Origin: Leadbetterella sp040829825
GTDB lineage: Bacteria > Bacteroidota > Bacteroidia > Cytophagales > Spirosomataceae
Strand: one strand, 5' to 3'
DNA: 64,000 nt
Assembly: GCF_040829825.1 (NCBI RefSeq)
Contig: NZ_JBFOLH010000021.1
Shown here: piece after piece, positions 33,581 through 41,607 of the stretch
Layout of the letters: the number at the start of each line of letters is the position of its first letter
Position numbering within the stretch: the first letter of the stretch is position 1
Made by a program: the position numbers and the translations under genes
Notes under the pieces: model-generated
What the model was told of the DNA's origin: nothing
Databases searched by the model: none
What the model saw: only the letters and a program-made list of their open reading frames with translations

Positions 33581-33623
33581 GAATGCGCTTCGCAGGAATG
33601 TGCCCGGAGGCGCGTTCCTGCAA
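33575..33623. terminator. Convergent-gene hairpin
   Basis: TTGTAGGAATGCGC (33575-33588) pairs with GCGCGTTCCTGCAA (33610-33623), two non-Watson-Crick positions. It ends both the lactonase and slyD-like genes. Confidence 0.6.
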
Positions 33624-33626
33624 CGA

Positions 33627-34154
33627 TCAATGATGATGATGTCCGCCCGGGCCGTGCACATGCCCGTGATCCATTTCTTCTGCTGAAGCTTCCCGCACGG
33701 AAATGATTTTGCCTTCAAATTTCAGGGTTTTTCCAGCCAGCGGATGATTGAAGTCAATAATGACTTTATCGCCCTGAACTTCCAGTACCCGGCCCTGGAT
33801 CTTCGCACCGTCGTCGTTGGTGAAAGGAATAGGATTTCCGGGTTCCAGGAAGCCGTCAGGAACTTTCCCGTCTTCAATTTTAAACATATCGATACTGAAC
33901 TCAACTACATTGTCCTCATAAAATTCCCCGAATGCGTCTTCTGCTGATATTTCAAAATTATAGGTATCTCCTGCCGAAAGGCCATTCAGGTTTTCTTCAA
34001 ACTTCGGGGGAAGGCCACTGTGGCCGGCCAGGTAGTGCATGGCCTCGTCGTCAGCTACTTCTTCCACCAGTTCAAACTCGTCGTCAGGTGACAAAGTATA
34101 AAGCGTATAAGCGGTAGCAACCACCTTTCCGTCAGAAATTTTCATAGTGCTCAT
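33627..34154 (-). CDS. slyD: FKBP-type peptidyl-prolyl isomerase, SlyD-like
   Basis: 175 aa. FKBP core (about 1-70 and 125-150) with an inserted IF chaperone domain (about 75-125) in the SlyD order: LAGHSGLPPKFEENLNGL, YNFEISAEDAFGEF, DFNHPLAGKTLKF. The histidine-rich tail (DHGHVHGPGGHHHH) is the metal-binding end typical of SlyD, which supplies nickel and folds proteins. Cytoplasmic. Promoter at 34243-34250. The name follows domain order; the Bacteroidota family is a broad one. Confidence 0.88.
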   Translation of the reverse strand: MSTMKISDGKVVATAYTLYTLSPDDEFELVEEVADDEAMHYLAGHSGLPPKFEENLNGLSAGDTYNFEISAEDAFGEFYEDNVVEFSIDMFKIEDGKVPDGFLEPGNPIPFTNDDGAKIQGRVLEVQGDKVIIDFNHPLAGKTLKFEGKIISVREASAEEMDHGHVHGPGGHHHH

Positions 34155-34242
34155 AGTTTTAGAATGTTATCAGCTTCCGGCAATAAGCATTTGCGTTTGA
34201 TGCGTAAGCTGATTGCTCATGGCTATTTCGTTTATTTTAAGA

Positions 34243-34250
34243 CAAAGGTA
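34243..34250 (-). promoter_or_regulatory. Promoter -7 element, slyD-like gene
   Basis: Minus-strand TACCTTTG, perfect TANNTTTG, ~90 nt upstream of the start. Confidence 0.6.
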
Positions 34251-34307
34251 GGACTTATGCCCGCATTAAAGATGCGATCAGGGCAATTATCTTTAGGAAT
34301 ATAGTCC

Positions 34308-34315
34308 TACTTTTG
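34308..34315 (+). promoter_or_regulatory. Promoter -7 element of menD
   Basis: TACTTTTG followed by CAAAAAAAC; transcript start near 34322, leader of about 12 nt. Confidence 0.7.
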
Positions 34316-34333
34316 CAAAAAAACAGGAAGTGA

Positions 34334-35992
34334 ATGGCTCTTTTAGAACCGCTTTACAGGGTTTCGGAGATTTGTGCTTTTGGCGGTATTGAAAATGTGG
34401 TGATTTGTCCGGGCTCCCGGAGCGCGGCCCTTACACTCGCATTTGTCAGGAGTAAAAAATTCAGGATACAGGTGATTACCGATGAGCGCAGCGCAGCATT
34501 TGTGGCCTTGGGACTGGCGCAGGCCAGCGGCAAGGCTACCGTGCTGATCTGTACGTCGGGTACGGCAGCCCTTAATTTCAGCCCGGCAGTGGCAGAGGCC
34601 TTTTTCCAGGAGATTCCTTTGCTGGTGCTTACGGCTGACCGTCCGCCGGAATGGATTAACCAGCACGACGGGCAGACTATCTTCCAGCAGGATATTTACG
34701 GCCGGCATATCATTAAGTCGTATGATTTCCCGGCCGACTACACGCATCCGGATGCCGTTTGGATGATTGAACGCCAGACCAACGAGGCCCTTGCCTTTGC
34801 GCGCCGCGGACCGGTGCATATCAATATTCCCATCCGGGAGCCTTTTTACCCGGAAGAAGGCGAGGTGTATGCGGGGGCGTTTCACCCCGTATCTTACCTC
34901 ACCGGCAGCCCGGCCCTGGAGGATAGCACATGGAAGGCGCTGCTGGAAGCCTGGAACCGGGCCCGCACCATCCTGGTAGCGATAGGGCAAAACCACGAGA
35001 ACCTGGATACACCGCTGGAAGCACTTTCAGAAGACGGCCGGGTGAGTGTCGTGGCAGATGTGATCTCCAATGTGAATATAAAAAATAAGATCAGCTTGCA
35101 CGATATCTTCCTGAATAAGATGCAGGCTACACCTGATCTGCTGATCACCTGCGGGAAATCGTTTATATCCAAGTCATTCAAACAGTTTTTCAGGAAAAAC
35201 AAGCCGGCTGTTCACTGGCATGTGGAAGAGAAAACAGAGCTCACGGATCCTCTTCAGTCTGTCACTGCTAAAATTACGGTTCCTGCGGCTTATTTTCTGA
35301 AAGAGCTGGCGGCACGGGCCCCGGGCAGAGCGGGAAACAGTGCGGAAGAATGGCGGCAGATGGAAGAAAAATCGGCTGCCTATCTTACCGGTTTCCTGGA
35401 AGAATGCCCGTTTGGTGAGCTGAAAGCCACGGCTATGCTTTTTCAGCACCTTCAGCCGGGCGATATCCTGCACCTGGGCAACAGCATGCCGGTGCGTTAT
35501 GCCAACCTGCTGGCCAGCCTGCTTCCGGGAGGAGTGAAGGTATATGCTAACCGGGGAACCTCCGGTATTGAAGGAGTGGTCAGCACGGCTGCCGGCCAGG
35601 CGTTGGGCAGTAAAGGCCGCGTGCACTGCCTGGTGGGTGATGTGTCTTTCTTTTACGATAGCAATGCCTTGTTTGCAGCCCGGCCGCAAAACCTCAGCAT
35701 CTACCTGGTTCAAAACGGGGGCGGAAATATATTCCGTATTATTAACGGGCCCGGGAAACAGGAAGAGCTGGAAAGGTGTTTCATTACCCCTCCGGGAAGA
35801 ACCGCGGAGTCCCTTTGCCGTGAAGCGGGTTACGGTTATACAGCTATACGGTCAGCCGAAGATCTGCAGGAGGTATTAAAAAACAAAGAGGACGGGCTTG
35901 TCAATAACGGGCCCGCCCTCTTTGAAATCTATACCGACGGAGTGCTTGACTCCGGTTTGTTTCATCAGCTGAAAGCCGGGTTTACTTTGTAA
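34334..35992 (+). CDS. menD: 2-succinyl-5-enolpyruvyl-6-hydroxy-3-cyclohexene-1-carboxylate synthase
   Basis: 552 aa, thiamine diphosphate enzyme of menaquinone synthesis, joining isochorismate and 2-oxoglutarate. N-terminal VVICPGSRSAALTLAF, the catalytic-type glutamate in ITDERSAAFVALG, ICTSGTAALNFSPAV, TADRPPEWINQHDGQTI; C-terminal diphosphate-binding LHLGNSMPVRYAN and VGDVSFFYDSNAL. Full length. No other men genes adjoin. Its last 11 nt overlap the convergent next gene. Confidence 0.96.
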   Translation: MALLEPLYRVSEICAFGGIENVVICPGSRSAALTLAFVRSKKFRIQVITDERSAAFVALGLAQASGKATVLICTSGTAALNFSPAVAEAFFQEIPLLVLTADRPPEWINQHDGQTIFQQDIYGRHIIKSYDFPADYTHPDAVWMIERQTNEALAFARRGPVHINIPIREPFYPEEGEVYAGAFHPVSYLTGSPALEDSTWKALLEAWNRARTILVAIGQNHENLDTPLEALSEDGRVSVVADVISNVNIKNKISLHDIFLNKMQATPDLLITCGKSFISKSFKQFFRKNKPAVHWHVEEKTELTDPLQSVTAKITVPAAYFLKELAARAPGRAGNSAEEWRQMEEKSAAYLTGFLEECPFGELKATAMLFQHLQPGDILHLGNSMPVRYANLLASLLPGGVKVYANRGTSGIEGVVSTAAGQALGSKGRVHCLVGDVSFFYDSNALFAARPQNLSIYLVQNGGGNIFRIINGPGKQEELERCFITPPGRTAESLCREAGYGYTAIRSAEDLQEVLKNKEDGLVNNGPALFEIYTDGVLDSGLFHQLKAGFTL

Positions 35993-36701
35993 AAGCTACC
36001 CCTTCAGCCGGCTTGTCAAACGTCCATTTGGTAGTGACGTTGGTTTTGCGCTTGTCTTTGGTGTTGATATAGGTATACGCAACCGGTAGTTTTACCCCGA
36101 TAGGCGTGGTGTCGTATCTGGTATAGTCCATGGTATGGGTGATCCCGTTTTCTATCAGCACCTCCCGGACTACCAGGCCTGTGGCGTTATCAAAGTAATA
36201 TTCTCTTTTCAGGCCGTCTTTTTCTATGGCCAGCCGGGTAGTGGCCTTGCCTTCTATCGTAGCTGCAGAAACGGGAGCGGTCAGCTTATACCCTTTCTTG
36301 TCGTAATTAACAAAAGGCAGCACGCCGTCTTTGGCTTCCAGGCTGAGCTCTGACAGCTCTTTGTCGCTCAGGTCTTTTGTGCTGTAGGTGGCCTTCTTGT
36401 CGGGGCTTCCCATAGGTATCTTGATCCAGCCCTCATTGCCGTTCAATATATAGTAAAAGTCTCTTTTCAGAAGAGTTTTCTTCCGCGAAAGCTGGTTTTT
36501 GGCGCCTACAACCACCACTTCTTCGTCATAGTCGGTAGTGGCATTAGCTACATACGCGCGGTTATATTTGAAGGTGGTCACGTCTTCAATTTTGTCTTTT
36601 CCGCCAGTGGCTTCCAGGTATTTCTCTATAACGGCGTTTGCATCCTGGGCCTGGGACAGGAAAGGAACAAGCGCCAGCAGGAAAATTTTAGTGATTTTCA
36701 T
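35982..36701 (-). CDS. Exported LolA-fold-like protein
   Basis: 239 aa with signal peptide (MKITKIFLLALVPFLSQA). The mature part begins NAVIEKYLEATGGKDKIEDV and then shows repeated beta strands (NQLSRKKTLLKRDFYYILN, TRLAIEKDGLKREYYFDNATG), the pattern of Bacteroidota outer-membrane lipoprotein-sorting-like proteins. No cargo-binding residue can be assigned. Tail-to-tail overlap of 11 nt with menD. Confidence 0.65.
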   Translation of the reverse strand: MKITKIFLLALVPFLSQAQDANAVIEKYLEATGGKDKIEDVTTFKYNRAYVANATTDYDEEVVVVGAKNQLSRKKTLLKRDFYYILNGNEGWIKIPMGSPDKKATYSTKDLSDKELSELSLEAKDGVLPFVNYDKKGYKLTAPVSAATIEGKATTRLAIEKDGLKREYYFDNATGLVVREVLIENGITHTMDYTRYDTTPIGVKLPVAYTYINTKDKRKTNVTTKWTFDKPAEGVAFTK

Positions 36702-36831
36702 ATTTGATTATGCTATTGGTTTTATAGTTTAGACGTAAATACGGGCAGATGTTTCTTTTCATTGCCTCCGTTTAACAAAATATTAACGAAGCGGGAAGCC
36801 GCCCCGATATTTAACAGGCCTTAAAATCACA

Positions 36832-37326
36832 TTAATTCTTTATTGCACCGGCAAGAATAGCGGTGATTTCTTCCAGGTATTTTTTATCGGTTTCGTCAAA
36901 GTCATTCAACCGTTCGCTATCAATATCCAGCACCCCGATCACATGGCCGCGGGTGTCTTTCAGCGGAAGCACAATTTCTGACCGGGAAGCCGAGCTGCAG
37001 GCAATATGACCGGGAAACTGGTCTACATCAGGCACGAGTGTGGTGGACCGGGTAGTGAAAGCGTGGCCGCAAACGCCCCGGTCATACCGGATCCGGGTAC
37101 AAGCAATAGGGCCCTGGAAAGGCCCGAGCACGAGCTCACCTTTCCGGTCATCAAAATAAAACCCGACCCAGAAGAAATCAAAAGCCTGTTTGAGGGCCGC
37201 AGCCGTATTGGCGGTATTGGCCACGAGGTCTTCCTCGCCGGCTATGAGATTACGGAGCTGCGGAATGAGCGCTTCGTAGATTTCCGCCTTTCCGGCGCCC
37301 TCAGGTATATAAAGATTCTCTGCCAT
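36832..37326 (-). CDS. msrC: Free methionine-(R)-sulfoxide reductase (GAF domain)
   Basis: 164 aa single GAF domain. It reduces free methionine-R-sulfoxide. The three signature cysteines are seen in IACTRIRYDRGVCGHAF and GHIACSSASRSEIVLP; DIDSERLNDFDETD ends the domain, matching yeast/E. coli fRMsr. Cytoplasmic. Followed on the same strand is mazG upstream across a 7-bp tandem repeat. Promoter not clear (AACCTTTG near 37360 is imperfect). Confidence 0.92.
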   Translation of the reverse strand: MAENLYIPEGAGKAEIYEALIPQLRNLIAGEEDLVANTANTAAALKQAFDFFWVGFYFDDRKGELVLGPFQGPIACTRIRYDRGVCGHAFTTRSTTLVPDVDQFPGHIACSSASRSEIVLPLKDTRGHVIGVLDIDSERLNDFDETDKKYLEEITAILAGAIKN

Positions 37327-37373
37327 TATTTAAGATAATTTTTGAACTCTCTTTTCTGAACAAAGGTTCCCGG

Positions 37374-37436
37374 CTCATAGCTCATAGCTCATAGCTCATA
37401 GCTCATAGCTCATAGCTCATAGCTCATAGCTCATAG
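37374..37436. repeat. (CTCATAG)9 tandem repeat
   Basis: Nine perfect 7-bp units from 37374 to 37436. The last unit contains the mazG stop codon (TGA on the minus strand at 37431-37433). The rest lies in the 100-bp gap before the fRMsr gene. Copy number could vary by slippage, changing spacing to msrC but not the MazG protein. Confidence 0.95.
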
Positions 37437-38231
37437 CTTCTTCGCTTCGTTCCAGAATACATCCATTTCGGCGAGGGTCATTTCAGAAAGGTTCCGGCCG
37501 GTTTCCCGGGCTTTACCTTCCAGGTAGGTGAACCTTTTGATAAATTTCCGGTTGGTCCTTTCCAGGGCCGTTTCAGGGTTGATACCGGCAAAGCGGGCAT
37601 AATTGACGAGAGAAAACAGGACATCGCCAAACTCGTCTTCTTTTTCTTCCGGTGTGCCGTTTTCTGCCTTTTCTTTGAATTCGGAAATTTCCTCTTCCAC
37701 TTTTTCCCAGACCTGCGCGGTTTCTTCCCAGTCGAAACCTACTCCACGGGCTTTTTCCTGGATACGCATGGCTTTTACCAGTGCCGGTAAGGAGGCAGGC
37801 ACACCGCCCAGCACCGATTTATTCCCCTCTTTCAGCTTAATCTGCTCCCAGTTTTTCTTGACGTCCTCTTCGTCTTTTACCTCGGTATCTCCGTAAATAT
37901 GGGGGTGCCGGATGATCAGCTTTTCACAAATGCCGTTAATCACCTCGGCCATGGTAAAGTCATTGGTTTCCGAGCCGATTTTTGCATAAAAAACAATATG
38001 AAGCAGGAGGTCGCCGAGCTCCTTTCTCACTTCCGGCAGATCCTTTTCCAGGATGGCATCTGAAAGCTCATAGGTTTCTTCTATGGTCAGGTGGCGGAGG
38101 GTGTCCATGGTTTGTTTCCTGTCCCAGGGGCATTTCTCACGCAGGTCATCCATAATATCGAGCAGGCGGTTAAATGCAAGCAATTCAGCCGAGCGGTTTT
38201 TGGAAAAAGGTAGCGGAAGTGTATTTGACAT
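37431..38231 (-). CDS. mazG: MazG nucleoside triphosphate pyrophosphohydrolase
   Basis: 266 aa, two MazG-type halves. First: LREKCPWDRKQTMDTLRHLT, EETYEL and ELGDLLLH provide the ExxE-ExxD metal site; second: VEEEISEFKEKAENG with EDEFGDVLFSLVNYAR. GDTEVKDEEDVKKNWEQIK is the typical linker. Hydrolyses NTPs and dNTPs to monophosphates, sanitising pools and tuning starvation response. Stop codon is within a 7-bp tandem repeat. Promoter TACCTTTG at 38259-38266. Confidence 0.95.
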   Translation of the reverse strand: MSNTLPLPFSKNRSAELLAFNRLLDIMDDLREKCPWDRKQTMDTLRHLTIEETYELSDAILEKDLPEVRKELGDLLLHIVFYAKIGSETNDFTMAEVINGICEKLIIRHPHIYGDTEVKDEEDVKKNWEQIKLKEGNKSVLGGVPASLPALVKAMRIQEKARGVGFDWEETAQVWEKVEEEISEFKEKAENGTPEEKEDEFGDVLFSLVNYARFAGINPETALERTNRKFIKRFTYLEGKARETGRNLSEMTLAEMDVFWNEAKKL

Positions 38232-38258
38232 GAGTTTTTGGGAGAAATTTTAGCGGTA

Positions 38259-38266
38259 CAAAGGTA
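38259..38266 (-). promoter_or_regulatory. Promoter -7 element of mazG
   Basis: Minus-strand TACCTTTG, 27 nt upstream of the start codon. Confidence 0.65.
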
Positions 38267-38469
38267 AGGATTTTAACGGTAGAAAATTTTGAATAGATCA
38301 CTTTACACTTTAAAGAGCAATTGAAACGGATAAGACCCATAATTCTATCCCTGAAATCGGCATTCTGTCCCGGAAATTTCTTCTATATGCCAAAGAGAAT
38401 GAACTTTGGATAATACAGTAGGTCGCCGAAAATACTTTATAGAGTAGGCAAAAAACAGCATTATGTATT

Positions 38470-39078
38470 ATGAGAAAATTATTTACAGCAAAAATCTGCA
38501 CATTATTTGTTGCAGCACTATTATTGGCAGGATGTGAAGGCAAAGAAGGCCCGCAGGGACCAGCCGGGGCCAAAGGAGAGGCGGGTGCGACCGGAGCTAC
38601 CGGACTCCAGGGAGCTACCGGAGCTACTGGTGCAACGGGAGCTACTGGACCCCAAGGAGCTACTGGTACTGCCAATGTAATTTATAGCGATTGGTTAGCT
38701 ATTCCTGCAACACCCGACTTCAAGGGTAGTAATTACAAAGAGTATGGAATTTCTGCTCCTAAAATCACTCAAGAGGTATTTAACAATGGTATTGTATATG
38801 CTTATGTAAGGTCTGGGGGTAGTGCTTCTATTTTTCCGGTACCACATACTTTCACAAATACTTATACTTGCCAAAGTAGAATACTGGTAGGCTGGGTTAT
38901 GTATGGGGAATATTGGGTAACAGGAACGGTCAATTCGACTTGGATAAATAATCCTAAGACCGACTATTTCTCTCATCTACGTTATGTGATAATTCCCGGT
39001 GGTACAAAAGCCAGGGTAGCCGGTTTGGATTACTCAGACTATGAAGCGGTGAAGGCTTATTACGGTTTGGAGGATTGA
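38470..39078 (+). CDS. Collagen-like lipoprotein
   Basis: 202 aa. Lipobox C22 (LLAGCEGK), then about 14 uninterrupted Gly-X-Y triplets (residues 24-66, including GPQGPAGAKGEAGATGATG), rich in GAT triplets, followed by a ~135-residue C-terminal domain (VIYSDWLAIPATPDF ... FPVPHTFTNTYTCQSRILVG) of Bacteroidota type with unknown role. A trimeric collagen-like stalk anchored in the outer membrane, displaying the C-terminal head, is the likely form. The DNA coding the triplets is itself repetitive and may vary in length. Ended by a clear terminator before the TPR kinase gene. Confidence 0.85.
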   Translation: MRKLFTAKICTLFVAALLLAGCEGKEGPQGPAGAKGEAGATGATGLQGATGATGATGATGPQGATGTANVIYSDWLAIPATPDFKGSNYKEYGISAPKITQEVFNNGIVYAYVRSGGSASIFPVPHTFTNTYTCQSRILVGWVMYGEYWVTGTVNSTWINNPKTDYFSHLRYVIIPGGTKARVAGLDYSDYEAVKAYYGLED

Positions 39079-39092
39079 TTTAGTCAAAAATT

Positions 39093-39125
39093 AAAAAGGG
39101 GGGCAATTCAGTATCCCCCTTTTTT
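39093..39125 (+). terminator. Rho-independent terminator
   Basis: AAAAAGGGGGG (39093-39103), 11-nt loop, CCCCCTTTTTT (39115-39125), directly after the collagen-like gene. Confidence 0.85.
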
Positions 39126-39157
39126 AATGCCGGCAAAACTGTTTTACTTTGTAGCTT

Positions 39158-40870
39158 ATGCGACATTCATTTTTTCTACTTCTTTTCGTTGGCTATTTTA
39201 CAATGGCTCAGGATATTGATATAGAAAAGAGCGTAGAAAGATTAGACAGCCTGATGAGTTTGCATCACAATAATTATGACTATGTAGAACAGGAAGCCGA
39301 TGCCTTATATCATCTGCTGAACACAAAATATACGGCTAAGGAATACATTGGCTTTAAAGTAGATGTGATGCTTCTTAAGGCACAGGTCTATTTGCAAAAG
39401 AGAGAAAACAAGAAAGCCCTTCAGATAGCTATCGAAGCTTCTGACAAAGCCCGGGAATACCAACTGCCCGAAAAAAAATATCGCAGCAGCCTGATAATAG
39501 CACTCACGTATGAGATTACCAGCGATTTTATTTCATGTAGAAAATACTTAGACGAGGCATATAGAATATCCAGACAGCATCAACTCGATAGTGTTTACAG
39601 TGCCTATTGTATACGTATGTCGTCCTTTTATCGCCTGACGAATAAGCGGGATTCGTCTGCTCATTTCGCTTATGAAGGACTGGAGTATGCCCAAACGTAT
39701 AATAACAGCAGGGAAATAACAGATGCGTATATACTGTTGGGAATGCTCCTGCGTAAAGACAACTATAAGGAATCGGTAAGATATTCATCACTTGCTGCAA
39801 AAAGACTTATCGAGAGAAAAGATTTTTTGCCCGCTGCAATGCAGCTTTCAAATATTTCCAGAACCTTATACGAACAGAAGCAAATAGACGGGTCTTTTAT
39901 GTATAATGACTCAGCATTATCCTTGTTGGAAAAAAATAATATTGCCGGTCTGTTCAGGATTTATCAGTACAGAAGCAATTTATTTGAAGCGGTCGGAAAT
40001 ATAGATTCCGCTTTTTATTATTTTCGAAAATACCACGATAGTTATTTGAGTTACATTGAAAAAACAGAAGTAGCCGAGACAAGGAAAATAACCGAGCAAT
40101 ACGAAAACGACAAAAAAGAAGCCGTCATCAAAAGCAGGGAACACCAGCTGTTTTTTATAGGCAGCTTGCTTGCGGTAATTGTTTTCGGGTCAGTGGTATT
40201 GTTCCGTAAAAACAGGCAAATCAATAAGCAAAACAGGATTATCAGTACACAGCTGGGAGAGCTGACCAAAACACTGGAACAGAAACAGATGCTGTTGTCA
40301 GAATTACAGCACAGGGTAAAAAACAACCTGCAGCATGTCATCAGTATTCTCGAAATCCAGAAGGAATCCGTAGACTTTAATAATATTGACGAGCTGATCA
40401 GAGGCAATCAAAACCGTATCCATTCGATGGCTCTGCTGCATAAAAAGCTGAACGTATCCGACAATGTGCATGAGGTGGATGTAAAAAGGTACGTAACCGA
40501 ACTTTCCGAACTGGTCAAAGATTCTTACGAGAGTCACAGCAAAAAAGTGAACCTGCAGGTACATGTGGAAATAGAAAAAATCTCCTTAGAAAAAGCCCTG
40601 CCTTTAGGCCTGATTATAGTAGAGCTGGTCAGTAACAGCATGAAACACGCTTTCAAAAAACTAAATATCGGAATCATCAACATAGAGCTTACCAAAGACG
40701 CCAATGGCCATACACTGTACTACTCCGACAACGGAAGCGGTTTTGATTTTAACGCACCAGGTGAAAAAGGGCTGGGCCAGGAAATCATCAAAGGGCTGAT
40801 AGACCAGTTAGGCGGTGTAACCGAAACCAAAAGCGACAACGGATTTGAGCTTACCGTTTATTTCAAATAA
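39158..40870 (+). CDS. TPR-sensor histidine kinase, HisKA_2 family
   Basis: 570 aa. Signal peptide, then a periplasmic domain of TPR-like helical pairs (about 40-300), a coiled segment, one membrane helix (about 331-349, LFFIGSLLAVIVFGSVVLF), and a cytoplasmic HisKA_2/HATPase unit: SELQHRVKNNLQHVISILEI with phospho-acceptor H385, ELVSNSMKHAF N-box, SDNGSGFDF and GLGQEII. Coupled to the LytTR regulator 7 nt downstream. The stimulus is unknown. Confidence 0.92.
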   Translation: MRHSFFLLLFVGYFTMAQDIDIEKSVERLDSLMSLHHNNYDYVEQEADALYHLLNTKYTAKEYIGFKVDVMLLKAQVYLQKRENKKALQIAIEASDKAREYQLPEKKYRSSLIIALTYEITSDFISCRKYLDEAYRISRQHQLDSVYSAYCIRMSSFYRLTNKRDSSAHFAYEGLEYAQTYNNSREITDAYILLGMLLRKDNYKESVRYSSLAAKRLIERKDFLPAAMQLSNISRTLYEQKQIDGSFMYNDSALSLLEKNNIAGLFRIYQYRSNLFEAVGNIDSAFYYFRKYHDSYLSYIEKTEVAETRKITEQYENDKKEAVIKSREHQLFFIGSLLAVIVFGSVVLFRKNRQINKQNRIISTQLGELTKTLEQKQMLLSELQHRVKNNLQHVISILEIQKESVDFNNIDELIRGNQNRIHSMALLHKKLNVSDNVHEVDVKRYVTELSELVKDSYESHSKKVNLQVHVEIEKISLEKALPLGLIIVELVSNSMKHAFKKLNIGIINIELTKDANGHTLYYSDNGSGFDFNAPGEKGLGQEIIKGLIDQLGGVTETKSDNGFELTVYFK

Positions 40871-40877
40871 TCAGGAC

Positions 40878-41555
40878 ATGAAGATAATATTACTCGTAGA
40901 AGATGATTTCCTGAACAGAAGGCTTTCCCGGAAAGCATTGGTAGAAAACGGGTATCGTGTTTTGGAAGCCAAAAACGCTAAGGAAGCTCTCGAAACGCTG
41001 AAAAAAGAACCGATAAGCCTTGCCATTCTTGACATCAATCTTGGAGAAGATGAGCAGGACGGCATCAGCTTAGGGCAGCAAATAAAAGACAAATATGGGG
41101 TTCCTTTTATTTACGTAACGGCTTATGATAACTCCGAAGTAATTAACAGGGCAGTGGCCACCACCCCCTATTCTTATTTGACCAAACCGTTTAAAAATGT
41201 AGACCTGATCGCTTCGGTAGAAGTAGCCATCCGGCAATCCGGCAAAAAACATGTTCCGAAAATTTCGGTTAAAGACGGAGATTATACTACTGAGCTTCCG
41301 ATAGATGAAATCAATTATATAGAATCTGACGGGAATTACCTGCTGTTCCATACCGATAAACAAACCTACAAGTCCCGCTCTACTCTCAGGCAGGTGCTGG
41401 AAGAGCTTTCTGAAAGTACTTTTGTACAGGTACACCGGGCGTATGTGGTCAATAAAGCTAAAATCGAAAAATTTAACCAGAAAGCGATAGTCATTAAAAG
41501 CACGGAAATACCCGTTTCTAAAAATTACTGGGAAGGAATTACAAACGACATTTAA
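40878..41555 (+). CDS. Response regulator, LytTR output
   Basis: 225 aa from ATG 40878 (MKIILLVEDDFLNRRL), avoiding overlap with the kinase. Receiver: E8-D9-D10, D52 phospho-acceptor (LAILDINLG), T-Y-type signature with YLTKPF. LytTR domain (about 125-225): INYIESDGNYLLFHT, VQVHRAYVVNKAKIEKF. Partner of the HisKA_2 kinase just upstream. Target genes unknown; the collagen-like gene upstream and fucosidase downstream are candidates by position only. Confidence 0.93.
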   Translation: MKIILLVEDDFLNRRLSRKALVENGYRVLEAKNAKEALETLKKEPISLAILDINLGEDEQDGISLGQQIKDKYGVPFIYVTAYDNSEVINRAVATTPYSYLTKPFKNVDLIASVEVAIRQSGKKHVPKISVKDGDYTTELPIDEINYIESDGNYLLFHTDKQTYKSRSTLRQVLEELSESTFVQVHRAYVVNKAKIEKFNQKAIVIKSTEIPVSKNYWEGITNDI

Positions 41556-41607
41556 ACTTTGTCGGAGCCGCTGTAAAAACTATATTTGAGTTCAAATAAC
41601 CTTACTT

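Noticed and set aside
37374..37436. CRISPR array
   Set aside because: Units are 7 bp and contiguous, with no spacers; no CRISPR array or cas gene is seen anywhere in the window.
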